A stretch of 64,000 nucleotides of DNA from Simplicispira lacusdiani (GCF_003604195.1 NZ_QXGR01000001.1:310001-374000), one strand, 5' to 3'. Numbered from the stretch's first letter, positions 8,885 to 17,717 are shown. A program made the numbers and translations. Notes: generated by a model from the sequence alone, not told the origin.

Positions 8885-9256
8885 TTAGTAGCTGTTGCGG
8901 CCACCGCCGTAGCCGCCGCCACCGCCGCCGAAGCCGCCGCTGCGGCCACCGCCGCCGTAGCCGCCGCCATTGCCGCCGCCGAAGCCGCCGCTACGGGGAG
9001 CGCGGGGCTCCATGGGACGGGCTTCGTTGACCACGAGGTCACGGCCGCCGAAGTTTTGGCCATGCACGCCTTGGATGGCGGCTTGTGCCTCGGCATCGCT
9101 GCCCATTTCGACGAAGCCGAAACCCTTGGAGCGGCCGGTGTCACGCTCCATCATGACCTTGGCGCTGGAAACCGAGCCGAACTGGCCGAAGGTTTGTTCC
9201 AGATCGTTGTCGCGGAACGAGTAGGGCAGGTTGCCCACGTAAAGTTTGTTGCCCAT
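8885..9256 (-). CDS. RRM RNA-binding protein with glycine-rich tail (second of a tandem pair)
   Basis: A 123-residue paralogue of the neighbouring RRM gene. The first 80 residues are nearly the same, with RNP2 LYVGNL and RNP1 KGFGFVEM, followed by a shorter (about 40 residue) Gly-rich tail. The start at MGNKLYVG is supported by AGGAG seven bases upstream and by alignment to the paralogue. Each gene has its own terminator and its own long upstream region, so they are separate transcription units rather than an operon. Tandem duplication is the simplest origin; the tails have diverged in length and composition. Confidence 0.92.
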   Translation of the reverse strand: MGNKLYVGNLPYSFRDNDLEQTFGQFGSVSSAKVMMERDTGRSKGFGFVEMGSDAEAQAAIQGVHGQNFGGRDLVVNEARPMEPRAPRSGGFGGGNGGGYGGGGRSGGFGGGGGGYGGGRNSY

Positions 9257-9420
9257 GAGGGACTCCTGAAAAAACATAAAACGCGATGGAGTCCGACGCA
9301 ATCAACAAACCTGTGACGACTTCAAAGACGCGAAACTGACCATTCACCGCTGACTCTCTGCCTTTCCGCAAAGCGAAAAAGCGGACCCATTATCAGGCAA
9401 TTTGGCGTTCAGCCCACTTT
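9257..9420 (-). promoter_or_regulatory. Leader and promoter region of second RRM gene
   Basis: On the reverse strand a GATAAT -10-like hexamer (9389-9394) lies about 135 bp before the start codon; no good -35 is visible. The 35 bases next to the gene, containing the gcgatggagtcc block and AGGAG, are shared with the other RRM gene, suggesting a common leader element. The rest of the stretch to 9440 shows no gene. Confidence 0.35.
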
Positions 9421-9492
9421 TTATTTCTCGGGCCTTGGTTTGTTGCAACATCCGGCGGGCATTCCGGCCGGGCCCTGGCCGCTACAATGCGC

Positions 9493-9607
9493 GGGTCTTT
9501 GGGGAGTAGCCGACCCTGGCAGCCAGTGCCAGGGAGCGCATGTCAACACACTTGGGGCCCCACGTCCCATGGCATGCGCAGTCTGCGGACAAGCGAGACC
9601 ATTGACC
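9493..9607 (+). promoter_or_regulatory. yybP-ykoY manganese riboswitch
   Basis: The hallmark conserved blocks of this class occur in order: TTTGGGGAGTAGCC, then GCGCATGTCAACACACTTGG, then AAGCGAGACC. Flanking GGGTCTT and AAGCGAGACC can form P1. A -10-like TACAAT ends a few bases before the aptamer. Just after it, ATTGACCGCACG can pair with CGTGGTCAAT about 35 bases on, a likely expression platform. The class senses Mn2+ and typically turns on exporters, which fits the downstream GDT1-family gene. Confidence 0.9.
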
Positions 9608-9685
9608 GCACGCCGTCCATGGAGCCGGGGTCGGTGCGTGGTCAATGCATCCGTTCTGCGTCCGGCCGAAAACGATATTGCCCCC

Positions 9686-10249
9686 ATGGAAGCCTTCCTC
9701 GTCTCCACCTCCATCGTCGCCCTCGCAGAAATGGGCGACAAGACCCAGCTGCTCGCCCTCGTGCTGGCGGCGCGTTTCCGCAAGCCCTGGCCCATCGTCT
9801 GGGGCATCTTCGTGGCCACGGTGTTCAACCACGCATTGGCCGGTGCCGCCGGGGCCTGGATCACCACGCTGATCGGGCCGCAGATGCTGCGCTGGGTGCT
9901 GGGCGTGTCGTTCATCGCCATGGCGGTGTGGATGCTGATCCCGGACAAGCTCGAAGACGGCGACACCGGCGAAGGTCCGCGCTGGGGCGTCTTCGGCACC
10001 ACGGTCGTGGCCTTCTTCCTGGCCGAGATGGGTGACAAGACGCAGATCGCCACCGTCATGCTGGCTGCCCAGTACAGCGGCTGGCTGTGGGTGGTGGCTG
10101 GCACCACGCTCGGCATGATGTTGGCCAATGCCCCCGTGGTGTGGCTGGGTGACCGCATCACGCGGCGCATACCGCTGCGCACCGTGCACGTCGTGTCAGC
10201 GGGCATCTTCCTGGTGCTGGGTATTCTGGCGTTGTGGGTACCCGCCTGA
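9686..10249 (+). CDS. TMEM165/GDT1 (UPF0016) family manganese exporter
   Basis: A 187-residue membrane protein with six predicted helices and the two family motifs EMGDKTQ, one near residue 15 and one near 117, arising from an internal duplication. Bacterial members such as Vibrio MneA export Mn2+; the manganese riboswitch just upstream supports this role independently. The start was chosen at MEAFLVST because the frame further upstream runs through the riboswitch. The gene ends shortly before the metX leader. Confidence 0.92.
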   Translation: MEAFLVSTSIVALAEMGDKTQLLALVLAARFRKPWPIVWGIFVATVFNHALAGAAGAWITTLIGPQMLRWVLGVSFIAMAVWMLIPDKLEDGDTGEGPRWGVFGTTVVAFFLAEMGDKTQIATVMLAAQYSGWLWVVAGTTLGMMLANAPVVWLGDRITRRIPLRTVHVVSAGIFLVLGILALWVPA

Positions 10250-10276
10250 ACCCGCTGGTTTTGCTATAGTTGCCGG

Positions 10277-10327
10277 ACGCGCCGATTTGCCACAGCTTGC
10301 GGGCGCTTAATAAATTCAGCTAAAGAC
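10277..10327 (+). promoter_or_regulatory. SAM-II riboswitch
   Basis: P1 can form between GCGCC (10279-10283) and GGCGC (10302-10306). The 3' segment CTTAATAAATTCAGCTAAAG matches the strongly conserved SAM-II pseudoknot strand (GATAAATGTAGCTAAA in the type example), and GATTTGCC matches the conserved loop. A TATAGT -10-like hexamer at 10265-10270 would start transcription at about the first base of the aptamer. The class binds S-adenosylmethionine and represses methionine genes; metX follows. Confidence 0.88.
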
Positions 10328-10340
10328 CGTCCGACAGCCG

Positions 10341-10375
10341 ACCCGGTACCGTTTTTAGCGTTACCGGGTTTTTTT
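10341..10375 (+). terminator. SAM-II-controlled terminator abutting the metX start codon
   Basis: ACCCGGTA pairs with TACCGGGT and is followed directly by seven T residues, which run into the ATG of metX. The stem starts 14 bases after the riboswitch. The position implies that the terminator also occupies the place where a Shine-Dalgarno site would be expected; none is visible. Confidence 0.85.
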
Positions 10376-11503
10376 ATGTCGTTCCTCGCCACGCCCCAGT
10401 CGATGCATTTTCCAGAGGCGCTGCCGCTGCAAAGCGGCGCCTCCATCCGCGACTACCACCTCGCCTACGAGACCTACGGCCAGCTCAACGCTGACCGATC
10501 CAATGCCGTGCTGGTGTGCCACGCGCTCAACGCCTCGCACCATGTTGCCGGTGTCTACGAGGGCCAAGACAAGAGCGAGGGCTGGTGGGACAACATGATC
10601 GGCCCCGGCAAGAGCGTGGACACCAACCGCTTCTTCGTCATCGGCGTCAACAACCTGGGCTCGTGCTTTGGCTCCACCGGCCCCATGCACACGCATCCGG
10701 ACACCGGCGAGGTCTACGGCGCCGACTTCCCCGTGGTCACGGTGGAGGACTGGGTCCACGCCCAGGCCCGCCTGCTCGACCGCCTGGGCATCACGCAACT
10801 GGCCGCCGTGCTCGGCGGCAGCCTGGGCGGCATGCAGGCCCTCTCGTGGACGCTGCAGTACCCCGAGCGCATGCGCCATGCCGTGGTGGTGGCCAGCGCG
10901 CCCAACCTCACGGCCGAGAACATCGCCTTCAACGAAGTGGCGCGCCGCGCCATCGTCACCGACCCCGACTTCCACGGCGGTCACTTCTACCGCCACGGCG
11001 TGATCCCCAAGCGCGGCCTGCGCATCGCGCGCATGATCGGCCACATCACCTACCTGAGCGACGACGTGATGAACGAGAAGTTCGGGCGCCAGCTGCGCGA
11101 AGGCATCGACCTCAAGTACAGCACCCAGGACGTCGAGTTCCAGATCGAGAGCTACCTGCGCTACCAGGGCGACAAGTTCAGCGACTACTTCGACGCCAAC
11201 ACCTACCTGCTGATCACGCGCGCGCTCGACTATTTCGACCCCGCGCGCGCTTTCAAAGGCGACCTCACCCGGGCCCTTGCGCGCGCCACGGCGAAGTTCC
11301 TGCTGGTCAGCTTCACCACCGACTGGCGCTTCTCTCCCCAGCGCTCGCGCGAGATCGTCAAGGCCCTGCTCGACAACCGACGCGCCGTGAGCTACGCCGA
11401 GATCGACGCGCCCCACGGCCACGATGCCTTCCTGCTCGACGACGCCCGTTACATGAACGTCATGCGTTCCTACTTCGACAGCATTGCAAAGGAGCTGGCA
11501 TGA
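10376..11503 (+). CDS. metX: Homoserine O-succinyl/acetyltransferase
   Basis: A 375-residue alpha/beta-hydrolase-fold acyltransferase. The nucleophile elbow [10 protein letters not shown] is near residue 145 and the C-terminal catalytic histidine is in DAPHGHDAF near residue 351. It acylates homoserine at the start of methionine biosynthesis. In betaproteobacteria with metW next to it, many MetX proteins use succinyl-CoA, so I leave the acyl donor open. The ATG follows the terminator U-tract and has no Shine-Dalgarno site, but the protein start ([12 protein letters not shown]) fits homologues. The stop overlaps the metW start (ATGA). Confidence 0.96.
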   Translation: MSFLATPQSMHFPEALPLQSGASIRDYHLAYETYGQLNADRSNAVLVCHALNASHHVAGVYEGQDKSEGWWDNMIGPGKSVDTNRFFVIGVNNLGSCFGSTGPMHTHPDTGEVYGADFPVVTVEDWVHAQARLLDRLGITQLAAVLGGSLGGMQALSWTLQYPERMRHAVVVASAPNLTAENIAFNEVARRAIVTDPDFHGGHFYRHGVIPKRGLRIARMIGHITYLSDDVMNEKFGRQLREGIDLKYSTQDVEFQIESYLRYQGDKFSDYFDANTYLLITRALDYFDPARAFKGDLTRALARATAKFLLVSFTTDWRFSPQRSREIVKALLDNRRAVSYAEIDAPHGHDAFLLDDARYMNVMRSYFDSIAKELA

Positions 11504-12087
11504 CCGAAAAAGCCACCATGGAAGCCCTGGCCCGCCTGGTGCCGCAAGGATCGCGCGTGCTCGACCTGGGCTGTGGCGACGGCAGCATGCTCGACTACCT
11601 GCAGCGCGAACGCGGCTGCAGCGGCTACGGCATCGAGATCGCCGACGCCAACGTGCTGGCCTGCGTGCGCCGGGGCGTGAATGTCATCCAGCTCAACCTC
11701 GACGAAGGCCTGGCCATGTTCGGCGACGCCTCGTTCGACGTGGTGCTGCAGATCGACACCCTGCAGCACCTGCGCAACGCCGAGGTCATGCTGCGCGAGA
11801 CCGCGCGCGTGGGCCGCACCGGCATCGTCGCCTTCCCCAACTTCGCGCACTGGCCCAACCGGCTTTCCGTGCTGCGCGGTCGCATGCCCGTCACGCGCCG
11901 CCTGCCCTACCAGTGGTACGACACGCCCAACATCCGCGTCGGCACCTACAAGGACTTCGAGGCGCTGGCCACCAAGAACCGGCTGCGCATCCTGGACTCT
12001 TTCGGCCTGCAGGACGGCGAGGCCGTGCGCTTTTTGCCCAATGCGCGCGCGGGGACGGCGGTGTTCCATTTCGAGCGCTCTGCATAA
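11500..12087 (+). CDS. metW: Methionine biosynthesis protein MetW
   Basis: A 195-residue protein with a class I SAM-dependent methyltransferase fold and the nucleotide-binding motif VLDLGCGDG near residues 19-27. MetW is coupled to metX in many proteobacteria and is required for full MetX activity in some; it is not known as a classical methyltransferase. The ATGA overlap with metX shows translational coupling, and the SAM-II riboswitch upstream controls both. GGAG lies about six bases before the start, inside metX. Confidence 0.95.
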   Translation: MTEKATMEALARLVPQGSRVLDLGCGDGSMLDYLQRERGCSGYGIEIADANVLACVRRGVNVIQLNLDEGLAMFGDASFDVVLQIDTLQHLRNAEVMLRETARVGRTGIVAFPNFAHWPNRLSVLRGRMPVTRRLPYQWYDTPNIRVGTYKDFEALATKNRLRILDSFGLQDGEAVRFLPNARAGTAVFHFERSA

Positions 12088-12097
12088 AATCCCCCCC

Positions 12098-12922
12098 ATG
12101 ACCTTCCTCGACATGCTGCGCGACGCGGCCACGCAGAACAACTCCATGCTGTGCGTGGGCCTGGACCCCGAACCCACGCGGTTTCCCGCGGGCATGCAGG
12201 GCGACCCGCACAAGATTTACGACTTTTGCGCCGCCATCGTGGATGCCACGGCCGACCTGGTGTGCGCCTTCAAGCCGCAGATCGCTTACTTCGCCGCGCA
12301 CGGCGCGGAAGACCAGTTGGAACGCCTGATGCAGCACATGCGCGCCAACGCGCCGCGCGTGCCAGTGATCCTGGACGCCAAGCGCGGCGACATCGGCTCC
12401 ACCGCCGAGCAGTACGCGCGCGAGGCCTTCGAGCGCTACGGCGCCGACGCGGTCACGCTCTCGCCCTTCATGGGCTTCGACTCGGTCGAGCCCTACCTGC
12501 GCTACCCCGGCAAGGGTGCCTTCCTGCTGTGCCGCACCTCCAACCCCGGCGGCGACGACTTCCAGAACCAGCGCCTGGCCAGCGTGGACGGCCAGCCGCT
12601 GCTGTACGAGCACATCGCGCGCCTGGCGCAGGGCCCGTGGAACAAGAACGGCCAGCTCGGCCTGGTGGTGGGCGCCACCTACCCGGCCGAGATCGAGCGC
12701 GTGCGCGCCATCGCGCCGCAGGTGCCGCTGCTCATTCCCGGCGTGGGCGCCCAGGGCGGCGACGCTGCCGCCACGGTGCGCGCGGGCTGGCGCAAGGACG
12801 GCCCGATCATCGTCAATTCCTCGCGCGCCATCCTCTATGCGAGCAATGGCGCGGACTTCGCCACTGCCGCGCGCCACGAGGCGCAGCGCACGCGCAACCT
12901 GTTGCAGGCGGCGATCCCCTGA
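12098..12922 (+). CDS. pyrF: Orotidine-5'-phosphate decarboxylase (type 2)
   Basis: A 274-residue TIM-barrel enzyme of the longer type 2 group. The catalytic motif [11 protein letters not shown] is near residue 92, and a C-terminal phosphate-binding region contains [11 protein letters not shown]. It converts OMP to UMP in pyrimidine biosynthesis. It starts 10 bp after metW and may be read through from the methionine unit, though a run of seven C and no clear ribosome site precede the ATG. Confidence 0.95.
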   Translation: MTFLDMLRDAATQNNSMLCVGLDPEPTRFPAGMQGDPHKIYDFCAAIVDATADLVCAFKPQIAYFAAHGAEDQLERLMQHMRANAPRVPVILDAKRGDIGSTAEQYAREAFERYGADAVTLSPFMGFDSVEPYLRYPGKGAFLLCRTSNPGGDDFQNQRLASVDGQPLLYEHIARLAQGPWNKNGQLGLVVGATYPAEIERVRAIAPQVPLLIPGVGAQGGDAAATVRAGWRKDGPIIVNSSRAILYASNGADFATAARHEAQRTRNLLQAAIP

Positions 12923-12926
12923 AACA

Positions 12927-13065
12927 CTCCCCTGAGTCGCCTTCGGCGCCTTCCCCCCGCTCTCGCAGTGCTGCGCGCTGCGGGCAGGGGGACGCTCCCA
13001 GCGCGGCGGGGCGGCCCTTGCGCGGGAGCCCTGGTCTGGGGCGCGCCAGTGTCATGCGCCGTGGG
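12927..13065 (+). repeat. R2 GC-rich dispersed repeat, copy 1
   Basis: It begins with cccctgag and a short hairpin (cgccttcggcg), runs through a C/G-rich middle (gggggacgctcc) and ends with the block gcggggcggcccttgcgc followed by gggagccctgg. The same blocks occur, in either orientation, in three other places in the window. It lies directly after pyrF; the region has no gene. Confidence 0.75.
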
Positions 13066-13105
13066 TGCAGCGTTCGCGCAATGGATCACTGACCAGTCAT
13101 CAAAA

Positions 13106-13191
13106 TCAGGAGCTGATTGCGCTCGTGAATACTGGATTTCAGAAATATTTCATTCTGAAAACCAATACTGAAAAGCGCGAGCAGCTCCTGA
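13106..13191. repeat. R3 long imperfect inverted repeat
   Basis: Two 37-bp arms beginning tcaggagctg and ending ttcag face each other around a 12-base A/T-rich loop (aaatatttcatt). About 27 of 37 positions pair. It sits between the convergent pyrF and DAO-type genes and could stop transcription from both sides, although no U-tract follows. It could also be two facing copies of another dispersed repeat. Confidence 0.7.
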
Positions 13192-13195
13192 ATTG

Positions 13196-14323
13196 CTAGC
13201 GCAAACGCCGGGGCGACAGCCCCTCGGCATCCACACCCTCGGCCACCAGCGACGCGTCCAGCGGCTCGCCGAGCAGCAGGTTGCGCGCCAGCAGGGCATA
13301 GCCCGGCGCGCTCTGGATGCCGTAGCCGCCCTGCGCGGCCACCCAGAACAGGCCCTCGACCTGGCCGTCCCAGCCGATCACCATGTCGCCGTCGGGCACG
13401 AAGGAACGCAGCCCGGCCCAGGTGTGCGAGGGGCGGCGGATCTGGAAGCTCGTCATCTGCTCGATGTGCCAGATGCCCGTGGCCACGTCGATCTCCTCGG
13501 GCACCACGTCGTGCGGGTGCATGGGGTCGGCGTTGGCGGGCGAGCCCAGCAGCTGGCGCGCGTCGGGCTTGATGTAGAAGCTCTCGTCCACCGCGATGAT
13601 GGCGGGCAGGCTGGGCAGGTCCAGCCCCTCGGGCGCGGGGAAGGTGAAGGCCGTGCGCCGACAGGGCGTGAGGCCAATGGGCGCGGCGCCGGCCAGCTGG
13701 CCCACCACGTCGGCCCAGGCGCCGGCGGCATTGACCACGGTGCGTGCCTGCACGTGGCTGCCGTCCTGCAGTTGCACAGTCCACAGGCCGCCCTCGCGCG
13801 CGAGCGCCGTGACCTCGGCATCCATGCGCACGGTACCGCCACGCTGGCGCAGGCCGTGCAGGTAGCCCTGTTGCAGGCCGTTCACGTCGATGTCGGCCGC
13901 GCCCGACTCACTCAGCCCGCCGCCCAGTGCCTCCAGGCGCAGGCAGGGTGCGCGCTCCACCAGTTCGGCGGGGGTCAGGCGGCGCAGGCTGGGTGAATGC
14001 GTGTGCAGCTCTTGCCAGGTGGCCTCCAGCAGGTCCATCTGGTCCGGTTGGGCGATGTAGAGCACGCCACGCGGCGAGAGGATGGGACTGTCGGCGAAGC
14101 CCGGCGGCGGCTGGTCGAGGAAGGCCCGGCTGGCGCGCGTGAGCGCGCGGATGCGCGGCGTGCCGTAGGTCTCCATGTAGAGCGCGGCCGAGCGCCCCGT
14201 GGTGTGGTAGCCGGGCTGCGCCTCGCGCTCCAGCAACAGCACGCGCGAGGTTTCGGCGAGTTGCCAGGCCACGCTGGCACCGGCAATGCCGGCGCCGATG
14301 ACGACGAAATCCAAGGTTTCCAT
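13196..14323 (-). CDS. FAD-dependent oxidoreductase, DAO/glycine oxidase family
   Basis: A 375-residue flavoprotein with an N-terminal dinucleotide-binding motif (VVIGAGIAGASVA, residues 7-19) and the C-terminal FAD-contact region VAAQGGYGIQSAPG typical of D-amino-acid and glycine oxidases. No signal peptide is present. The start METLDFV has AGGAG ten bases upstream. The next gene upstream on the same strand is D-serine dehydratase, so a D-amino acid or related imino compound is the likely substrate; this is inferred from context. The stop codon lies at the edge of the R3 inverted repeat. Confidence 0.88.
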   Translation of the reverse strand: METLDFVVIGAGIAGASVAWQLAETSRVLLLEREAQPGYHTTGRSAALYMETYGTPRIRALTRASRAFLDQPPPGFADSPILSPRGVLYIAQPDQMDLLEATWQELHTHSPSLRRLTPAELVERAPCLRLEALGGGLSESGAADIDVNGLQQGYLHGLRQRGGTVRMDAEVTALAREGGLWTVQLQDGSHVQARTVVNAAGAWADVVGQLAGAAPIGLTPCRRTAFTFPAPEGLDLPSLPAIIAVDESFYIKPDARQLLGSPANADPMHPHDVVPEEIDVATGIWHIEQMTSFQIRRPSHTWAGLRSFVPDGDMVIGWDGQVEGLFWVAAQGGYGIQSAPGYALLARNLLLGEPLDASLVAEGVDAEGLSPRRLR

Positions 14324-14345
14324 GGTGAGGCTCCTGAGGCGGGCG

Positions 14346-15683
14346 TTACCGGCTTGTGGCCTCGCGCCCGCGTTGCAAAAAGCGATCGTATTCGGTATCG
14401 GGCACGAACAGCCCGCCGGTGGTCCAGGCCAGGTGCGTGGCGCGCGGCAGGTGCGCCTCCAGGCCCTGTGCGCGCAGCCAGGCGCAGCCCGCCAAGGTGC
14501 CGGTGAGCATGCCGGGGCCACTGAAGCCCGCCGCCGCCGAGGGCTCGATGCGCAGCTGCTGCGTGTCGTGCGCCAGCGCCAGATGCTGGAACAGCGTGGC
14601 GTCCTGCACGGTGTACACGCCCGAGAGCAGCGGGTGCATCAGGCTGGCCGCCAGCAGCGAGGCGCGCGGCACGGCCAGGCCGTCGGCTTCGGTCTGGTTG
14701 CTCAGGCCCCAGTCGTACACGCTGGGGTGGTCGTGCGGTCCGGCCAGCATCTGCGCGAGGAAGCAGGGTGACTGCACAGGCTCGGCGAAGAAGCAGTGCA
14801 CATGCGGCCCCAGCACCTGGCGCAGGCCGAAGGTGATGCCCGCCGGCGCGCCGCCCACGCCGCAGGGCAGGTAGACAAACAGCGGGTGCATGGCGTCCAC
14901 GGTGATGCCCGCCGCCGCCAATTGCCGTTGCAGCGCGGGCGCGGCGGCGCTGTAGCCCTGCAAGAGCGAGAGCGAGCGCTCGTCATCGACGAAGTGGCAG
15001 AACGGGTCGCTCGCGGCCTGGGCGCGGCCGGCGGCCACGGCCTGCTCGTAGTCGCCGGCGTGTTCCACCACCTCCACGCCGCGCCGGCGCAGGCGCTCCT
15101 TCTTCCACTCCTTGGCATCGGCCGACATGTGCACGGCGGCGCGAAAGCCCAGGCTTGATGCGGCCACGCCGATCGACAGGCCCAGGTTGCCCGTGGAGCC
15201 CACGGCCACCTGGTAGCGGCCCAGCAGCGCGCGCGCTTCGGGCCGGGCCAGCGCGCGGTAGTCGCCGCCCGGCGCCACCAGGCCGTGCTGCAGCGCCAGT
15301 GTTTCGGCGAATTCGAGCACTTCGTGGATGCCGCCGCGCGCCTTGATCGAGCCGGCCACGGGCAGCAGGTGGTCGCATTTCACCCAGAGCGCGCCCTGCT
15401 CCGCGTCCAGGCCCAGGGGCTGGCCCAGCGCGGGCGCGGCCACCAGCGGGGACTCGATCACGCCGCCGCTGGCCTGCAGTTCCGGGAACAGTTCCGCCAG
15501 CAGCCCGGCGAAGCGGCCAAAGCGCGCCACGGCGGACTGCATGTCGTCCACGCCCACCGTGGCGGTGCCCACCGACAGCCGGGGTGGCACCTCGGCCTGG
15601 CGGCCCGGGTTGGTCCACAGGCAGGGTTGGGCGGCGCGCAGGCGGTCCTGCACGGTGGGGGCGGTGTCGGGGGTCGGGGTCAT
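14346..15683 (-). CDS. dsdA: D-serine ammonia-lyase
   Basis: A 445-residue fold-type II PLP enzyme. The cofactor lysine is Lys114 in GSIKARGG. The phosphate-binding loop is GSTGNLG, and the C-terminal [12 protein letters not shown] block fits the DsdA family. It deaminates D-serine to pyruvate and ammonia. The start MTPTPDTAP lacks a clear Shine-Dalgarno site; further upstream the frame enters an R1 repeat, so an upstream start is unlikely. It lies 22 bp from the DAO-type gene in the same direction. Confidence 0.93.
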   Translation of the reverse strand: MTPTPDTAPTVQDRLRAAQPCLWTNPGRQAEVPPRLSVGTATVGVDDMQSAVARFGRFAGLLAELFPELQASGGVIESPLVAAPALGQPLGLDAEQGALWVKCDHLLPVAGSIKARGGIHEVLEFAETLALQHGLVAPGGDYRALARPEARALLGRYQVAVGSTGNLGLSIGVAASSLGFRAAVHMSADAKEWKKERLRRRGVEVVEHAGDYEQAVAAGRAQAASDPFCHFVDDERSLSLLQGYSAAAPALQRQLAAAGITVDAMHPLFVYLPCGVGGAPAGITFGLRQVLGPHVHCFFAEPVQSPCFLAQMLAGPHDHPSVYDWGLSNQTEADGLAVPRASLLAASLMHPLLSGVYTVQDATLFQHLALAHDTQQLRIEPSAAAGFSGPGMLTGTLAGCAWLRAQGLEAHLPRATHLAWTTGGLFVPDTEYDRFLQRGREATSR

Positions 15684-15700
15684 GGCGGTGTTCAATATGG

Positions 15701-15757
15701 TTTTGATAGCTGTTGGCGCTTGCCGCACGGGCGCTGCTGGCCTATTTCATGCCAAAT
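15701..15757 (+). repeat. R1 dispersed repeat, copy 2
   Basis: A well-conserved copy: ttttgatagctgttggcgct, spacer, gggcgctgctggcc, then atttcat. It lies between dsdA and the EamA-type gene. The TAG stop of the EamA-type gene falls inside it. Confidence 0.85.
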
Positions 15758-16671
15758 CGCGGGCCCAGCACCACGCAGGCCAGCGCGGTCACCACGCAGG
15801 CGATGCCGGCCCATTGCCAGGGCGTGACCACCTCGCCCAGCACCCACATGCCTGCGGCCAGACCGACCACGGGCACGCCCAGGCTGAACGGCGCCACGCG
15901 GTTGGCCGGATGGCGCTTGAGCAGGCGCGTCCACATCGCGTAGCCCACCACGGTGGCGGCCCAGCCCAGGTAGGCGATGGAGAGCCAGGCCAATAGCGGC
16001 ACCTCGGCCACGGCGGCCCAATGCAGCCAGCGGCTGGCATCGGGGTCCAGCCAGGCCGACAGGGCCACGAACGGCAGCACCGGCACCAGGCTGCTCCAGA
16101 CCACGAAGGCCAGCGGGTCGTAGTCGGGCGTGTGCGCCTGCGCGCGGCGCACGACGATGTTCGAGACCGCCCACATGGCGGCGGCGCACAGCGTGAGGCC
16201 AAAGCCCGCCAGCGTGGTGGCGCCCGCGCCGCGCCCGGACGGGCCGACGAAATCCATGGCGAAGCACAGCAGGCCCAGCGCGGCCAGGCCCATGCCGATC
16301 TTCAGCGCGCGGCCCGGGCGCTCGTGCAGCAGCACCAGGCTCAGCGTGGCCGTGAAGAACACCTGCGTCTGCATGAGCACGCTGGCCAGGCCGGTCGCCA
16401 TGCCCACCTTCAGCGCCAGGAACAGGAAGCCGAACTGGCCCAGGCCGACGAACAGGCCGTAGGCCACCACCCACTTCCAGTGGATGCGCGGCGGGCGCAC
16501 CAGCAGCACCATGGGCAGGCAGGCGCCGAGGTAGCGCAGGGCGCCGAGCTGCAGCGGCGTGAAAGTGCGCAGCCCGTATTTCATGGCCAGGAAGTTCAGG
16601 CCCCAGATCACCACCACGGCCAGGGCCATGAGCAGGTCGGCGGCGCCCATGGGGCGGGAGGTGTGGGTCAT
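15742..16671 (-). CDS. EamA/DMT family transporter
   Basis: A 309-residue inner-membrane protein with ten predicted helices in two EamA repeats (about 12-140 and 155-300). The order of charged and glycine-rich turns resembles the O-acetylserine/cysteine exporter EamA (YdeD) branch. Export of an amino acid or metabolite is the family role; the substrate is unknown. It precedes dsdA and the DAO-type gene on the same strand and may export an amino acid in the same context. An internal ATG at residue 8 is an alternative start. The last two codons and the stop lie inside R1 copy 2. Confidence 0.9.
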   Translation of the reverse strand: MTHTSRPMGAADLLMALAVVVIWGLNFLAMKYGLRTFTPLQLGALRYLGACLPMVLLVRPPRIHWKWVVAYGLFVGLGQFGFLFLALKVGMATGLASVLMQTQVFFTATLSLVLLHERPGRALKIGMGLAALGLLCFAMDFVGPSGRGAGATTLAGFGLTLCAAAMWAVSNIVVRRAQAHTPDYDPLAFVVWSSLVPVLPFVALSAWLDPDASRWLHWAAVAEVPLLAWLSIAYLGWAATVVGYAMWTRLLKRHPANRVAPFSLGVPVVGLAAGMWVLGEVVTPWQWAGIACVVTALACVVLGPRFGMK

Positions 16672-16756
16672 TTCAGTGCCTCAGGGGGGCATCCATCGGG
16701 CATGCATGGGCACGCCCAGGCAAATGGCCCCCGCGCAGTGCCACAGGGGGGTGTCC

Positions 16757-17197
16757 TCAAGCCGTGCGGACCGCGTTGACGTGCGCGCGCACGCGCTCGG
16801 CCAAGGCCATGTCGCCGGGGGTTTCGGGGGTCCAGGTGTCCACGGGGCGCGGGCGGTCGTTGATGTCGGTGGCCACGTACACCGTGGCGCAGTACAGCAC
16901 CTGGCGCAGCTCACCGCCGGGGAGCTTGCCGCTGAAGACCTCCACCGCGATGCCCATGCTGCTCGTGCCGGTGTAGGCGAGCCGGGCCTGCACCTCCACC
17001 AGGTCGCCCACCAGGATGGGGTGGGCGAAGCGCGCGCCGCTCACCAGCGCCGTCATGCACGGCCCCTTGGCCCAGCGCGTGGCGCAGGCGAAACCCGCCT
17101 CGTCCACCCAGCGCAGCACGGTGCCGCCACTGATCTTGCCGGCGACATGCTCGCCCTCGTTGTGGGAAGCCAGGAAGCGCAGGGTGATGGAATGCAT
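16757..17197 (-). CDS. Acyl-CoA thioesterase, YciA-like hotdog fold
   Basis: A 146-residue single hotdog-domain protein. The segment NEGEHVAGKISGGTVLRWVDEAG carries the active-site Asn/Asp-type residues seen in YciA and BACH thioesterases. It hydrolyses acyl-CoA in the cytoplasm, and this subfamily usually forms hexamers. The substrate length is not predictable. It is the first gene of the reverse-strand cluster. The 85 bp between it and the EamA-type gene carry a C/G-rich segment that only loosely resembles R2. Confidence 0.87.
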   Translation of the reverse strand: MHSITLRFLASHNEGEHVAGKISGGTVLRWVDEAGFACATRWAKGPCMTALVSGARFAHPILVGDLVEVQARLAYTGTSSMGIAVEVFSGKLPGGELRQVLYCATVYVATDINDRPRPVDTWTPETPGDMALAERVRAHVNAVRTA

Positions 17198-17266
17198 GGC
17201 GGTCGGGGTGGATCGTTTGTCGGCCCATTATTCTGCAACCGTGGCATCCCGTGGGCCAGCGGGGCA

Positions 17267-17295
17267 TTGACAGCCACCCCGGGCCGTCTGATAGT
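17267..17295 (+). promoter_or_regulatory. Sigma-70 promoter
   Basis: A perfect -35 (TTGACA, 17267-17272), an exact 17-base spacer and a -10 of GATAGT (17290-17295). Transcription would start near 17302, giving a leader of about 130 nt before the small membrane protein gene. This is the cleanest promoter visible in the window. Confidence 0.65.
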
Positions 17296-17429
17296 GCGGT
17301 CTTGTTCCCCGGGCCCAGCCCCAGCGCGGGGCAAGCATCCGCAGAGGCGGGGTGCGCTCCTTTTGGGGCCGGTGCTTCGCGTCGTCACGTGCCTGTCCTG
17401 CGCCTGCTGTGGCGCCAAGGAGTTGCGGG

Positions 17430-17666
17430 ATGCTGAATTTCTACAAGCCGCATTGGTTCTACGAAGCCCTGCCCTATGTGTATGTGGGCAGTGGCCTGGT
17501 CAGCCTCGCCGTGCTGGACCACCTGCTCTCGGCCTTCAGCGGGCTGATGCTGGTGACGGCGGGCCTGGTGGTGGGCAAGCTGCGGTACGACCACCGCCAC
17601 TGGCAGAGGGACAAGGGCGGACGATCGCCCCCCCGGCGCAAGGGGGCCAAGAATCGTCGAAATTGA
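17430..17666 (+). CDS. Small membrane protein of unknown function
   Basis: A 78-residue protein with two predicted transmembrane segments (about residues 13-31 and 34-50) and a basic, Arg/Lys-rich C-terminal tail that should face the cytoplasm. I do not recognise the family. AAGGAG seven bases upstream of the ATG sets the start, and a strong sigma-70-like promoter lies about 135 bp upstream, so the gene looks real. The stop is a tandem TGA TAG formed by the first bases of R1 copy 3. Confidence 0.75.
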   Translation: MLNFYKPHWFYEALPYVYVGSGLVSLAVLDHLLSAFSGLMLVTAGLVVGKLRYDHRHWQRDKGGRSPPRRKGAKNRRN

Positions 17667-17717
17667 TAGCTGCAGGCGCCCGCTGCATGGGCGCTGGAGC
17701 CGGAAAACACTATAAAT
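17660..17717 (+). repeat. R1 dispersed repeat, copy 3
   Basis: The segment gatagctgcaggcgcc, spacer, gggcgctggagcc and an A/T-rich end. It fills the space between the small membrane protein gene and the convergent uvrA. It supplies the tandem stops TGA TAG on one side, and the uvrA TAG lies at its other edge. Confidence 0.85.

Noticed and set aside
13106..13191. Terminal inverted repeats of an insertion sequence
   Set aside because: Only 12 bases separate the arms, so no transposase fits, and no target-site duplication is evident.
16679..16756. Possible fifth R2 copy between the EamA-type and thioesterase genes
   Set aside because: Only ctcagggggg is shared; the diagnostic ggcggcccttgcgc block is absent.
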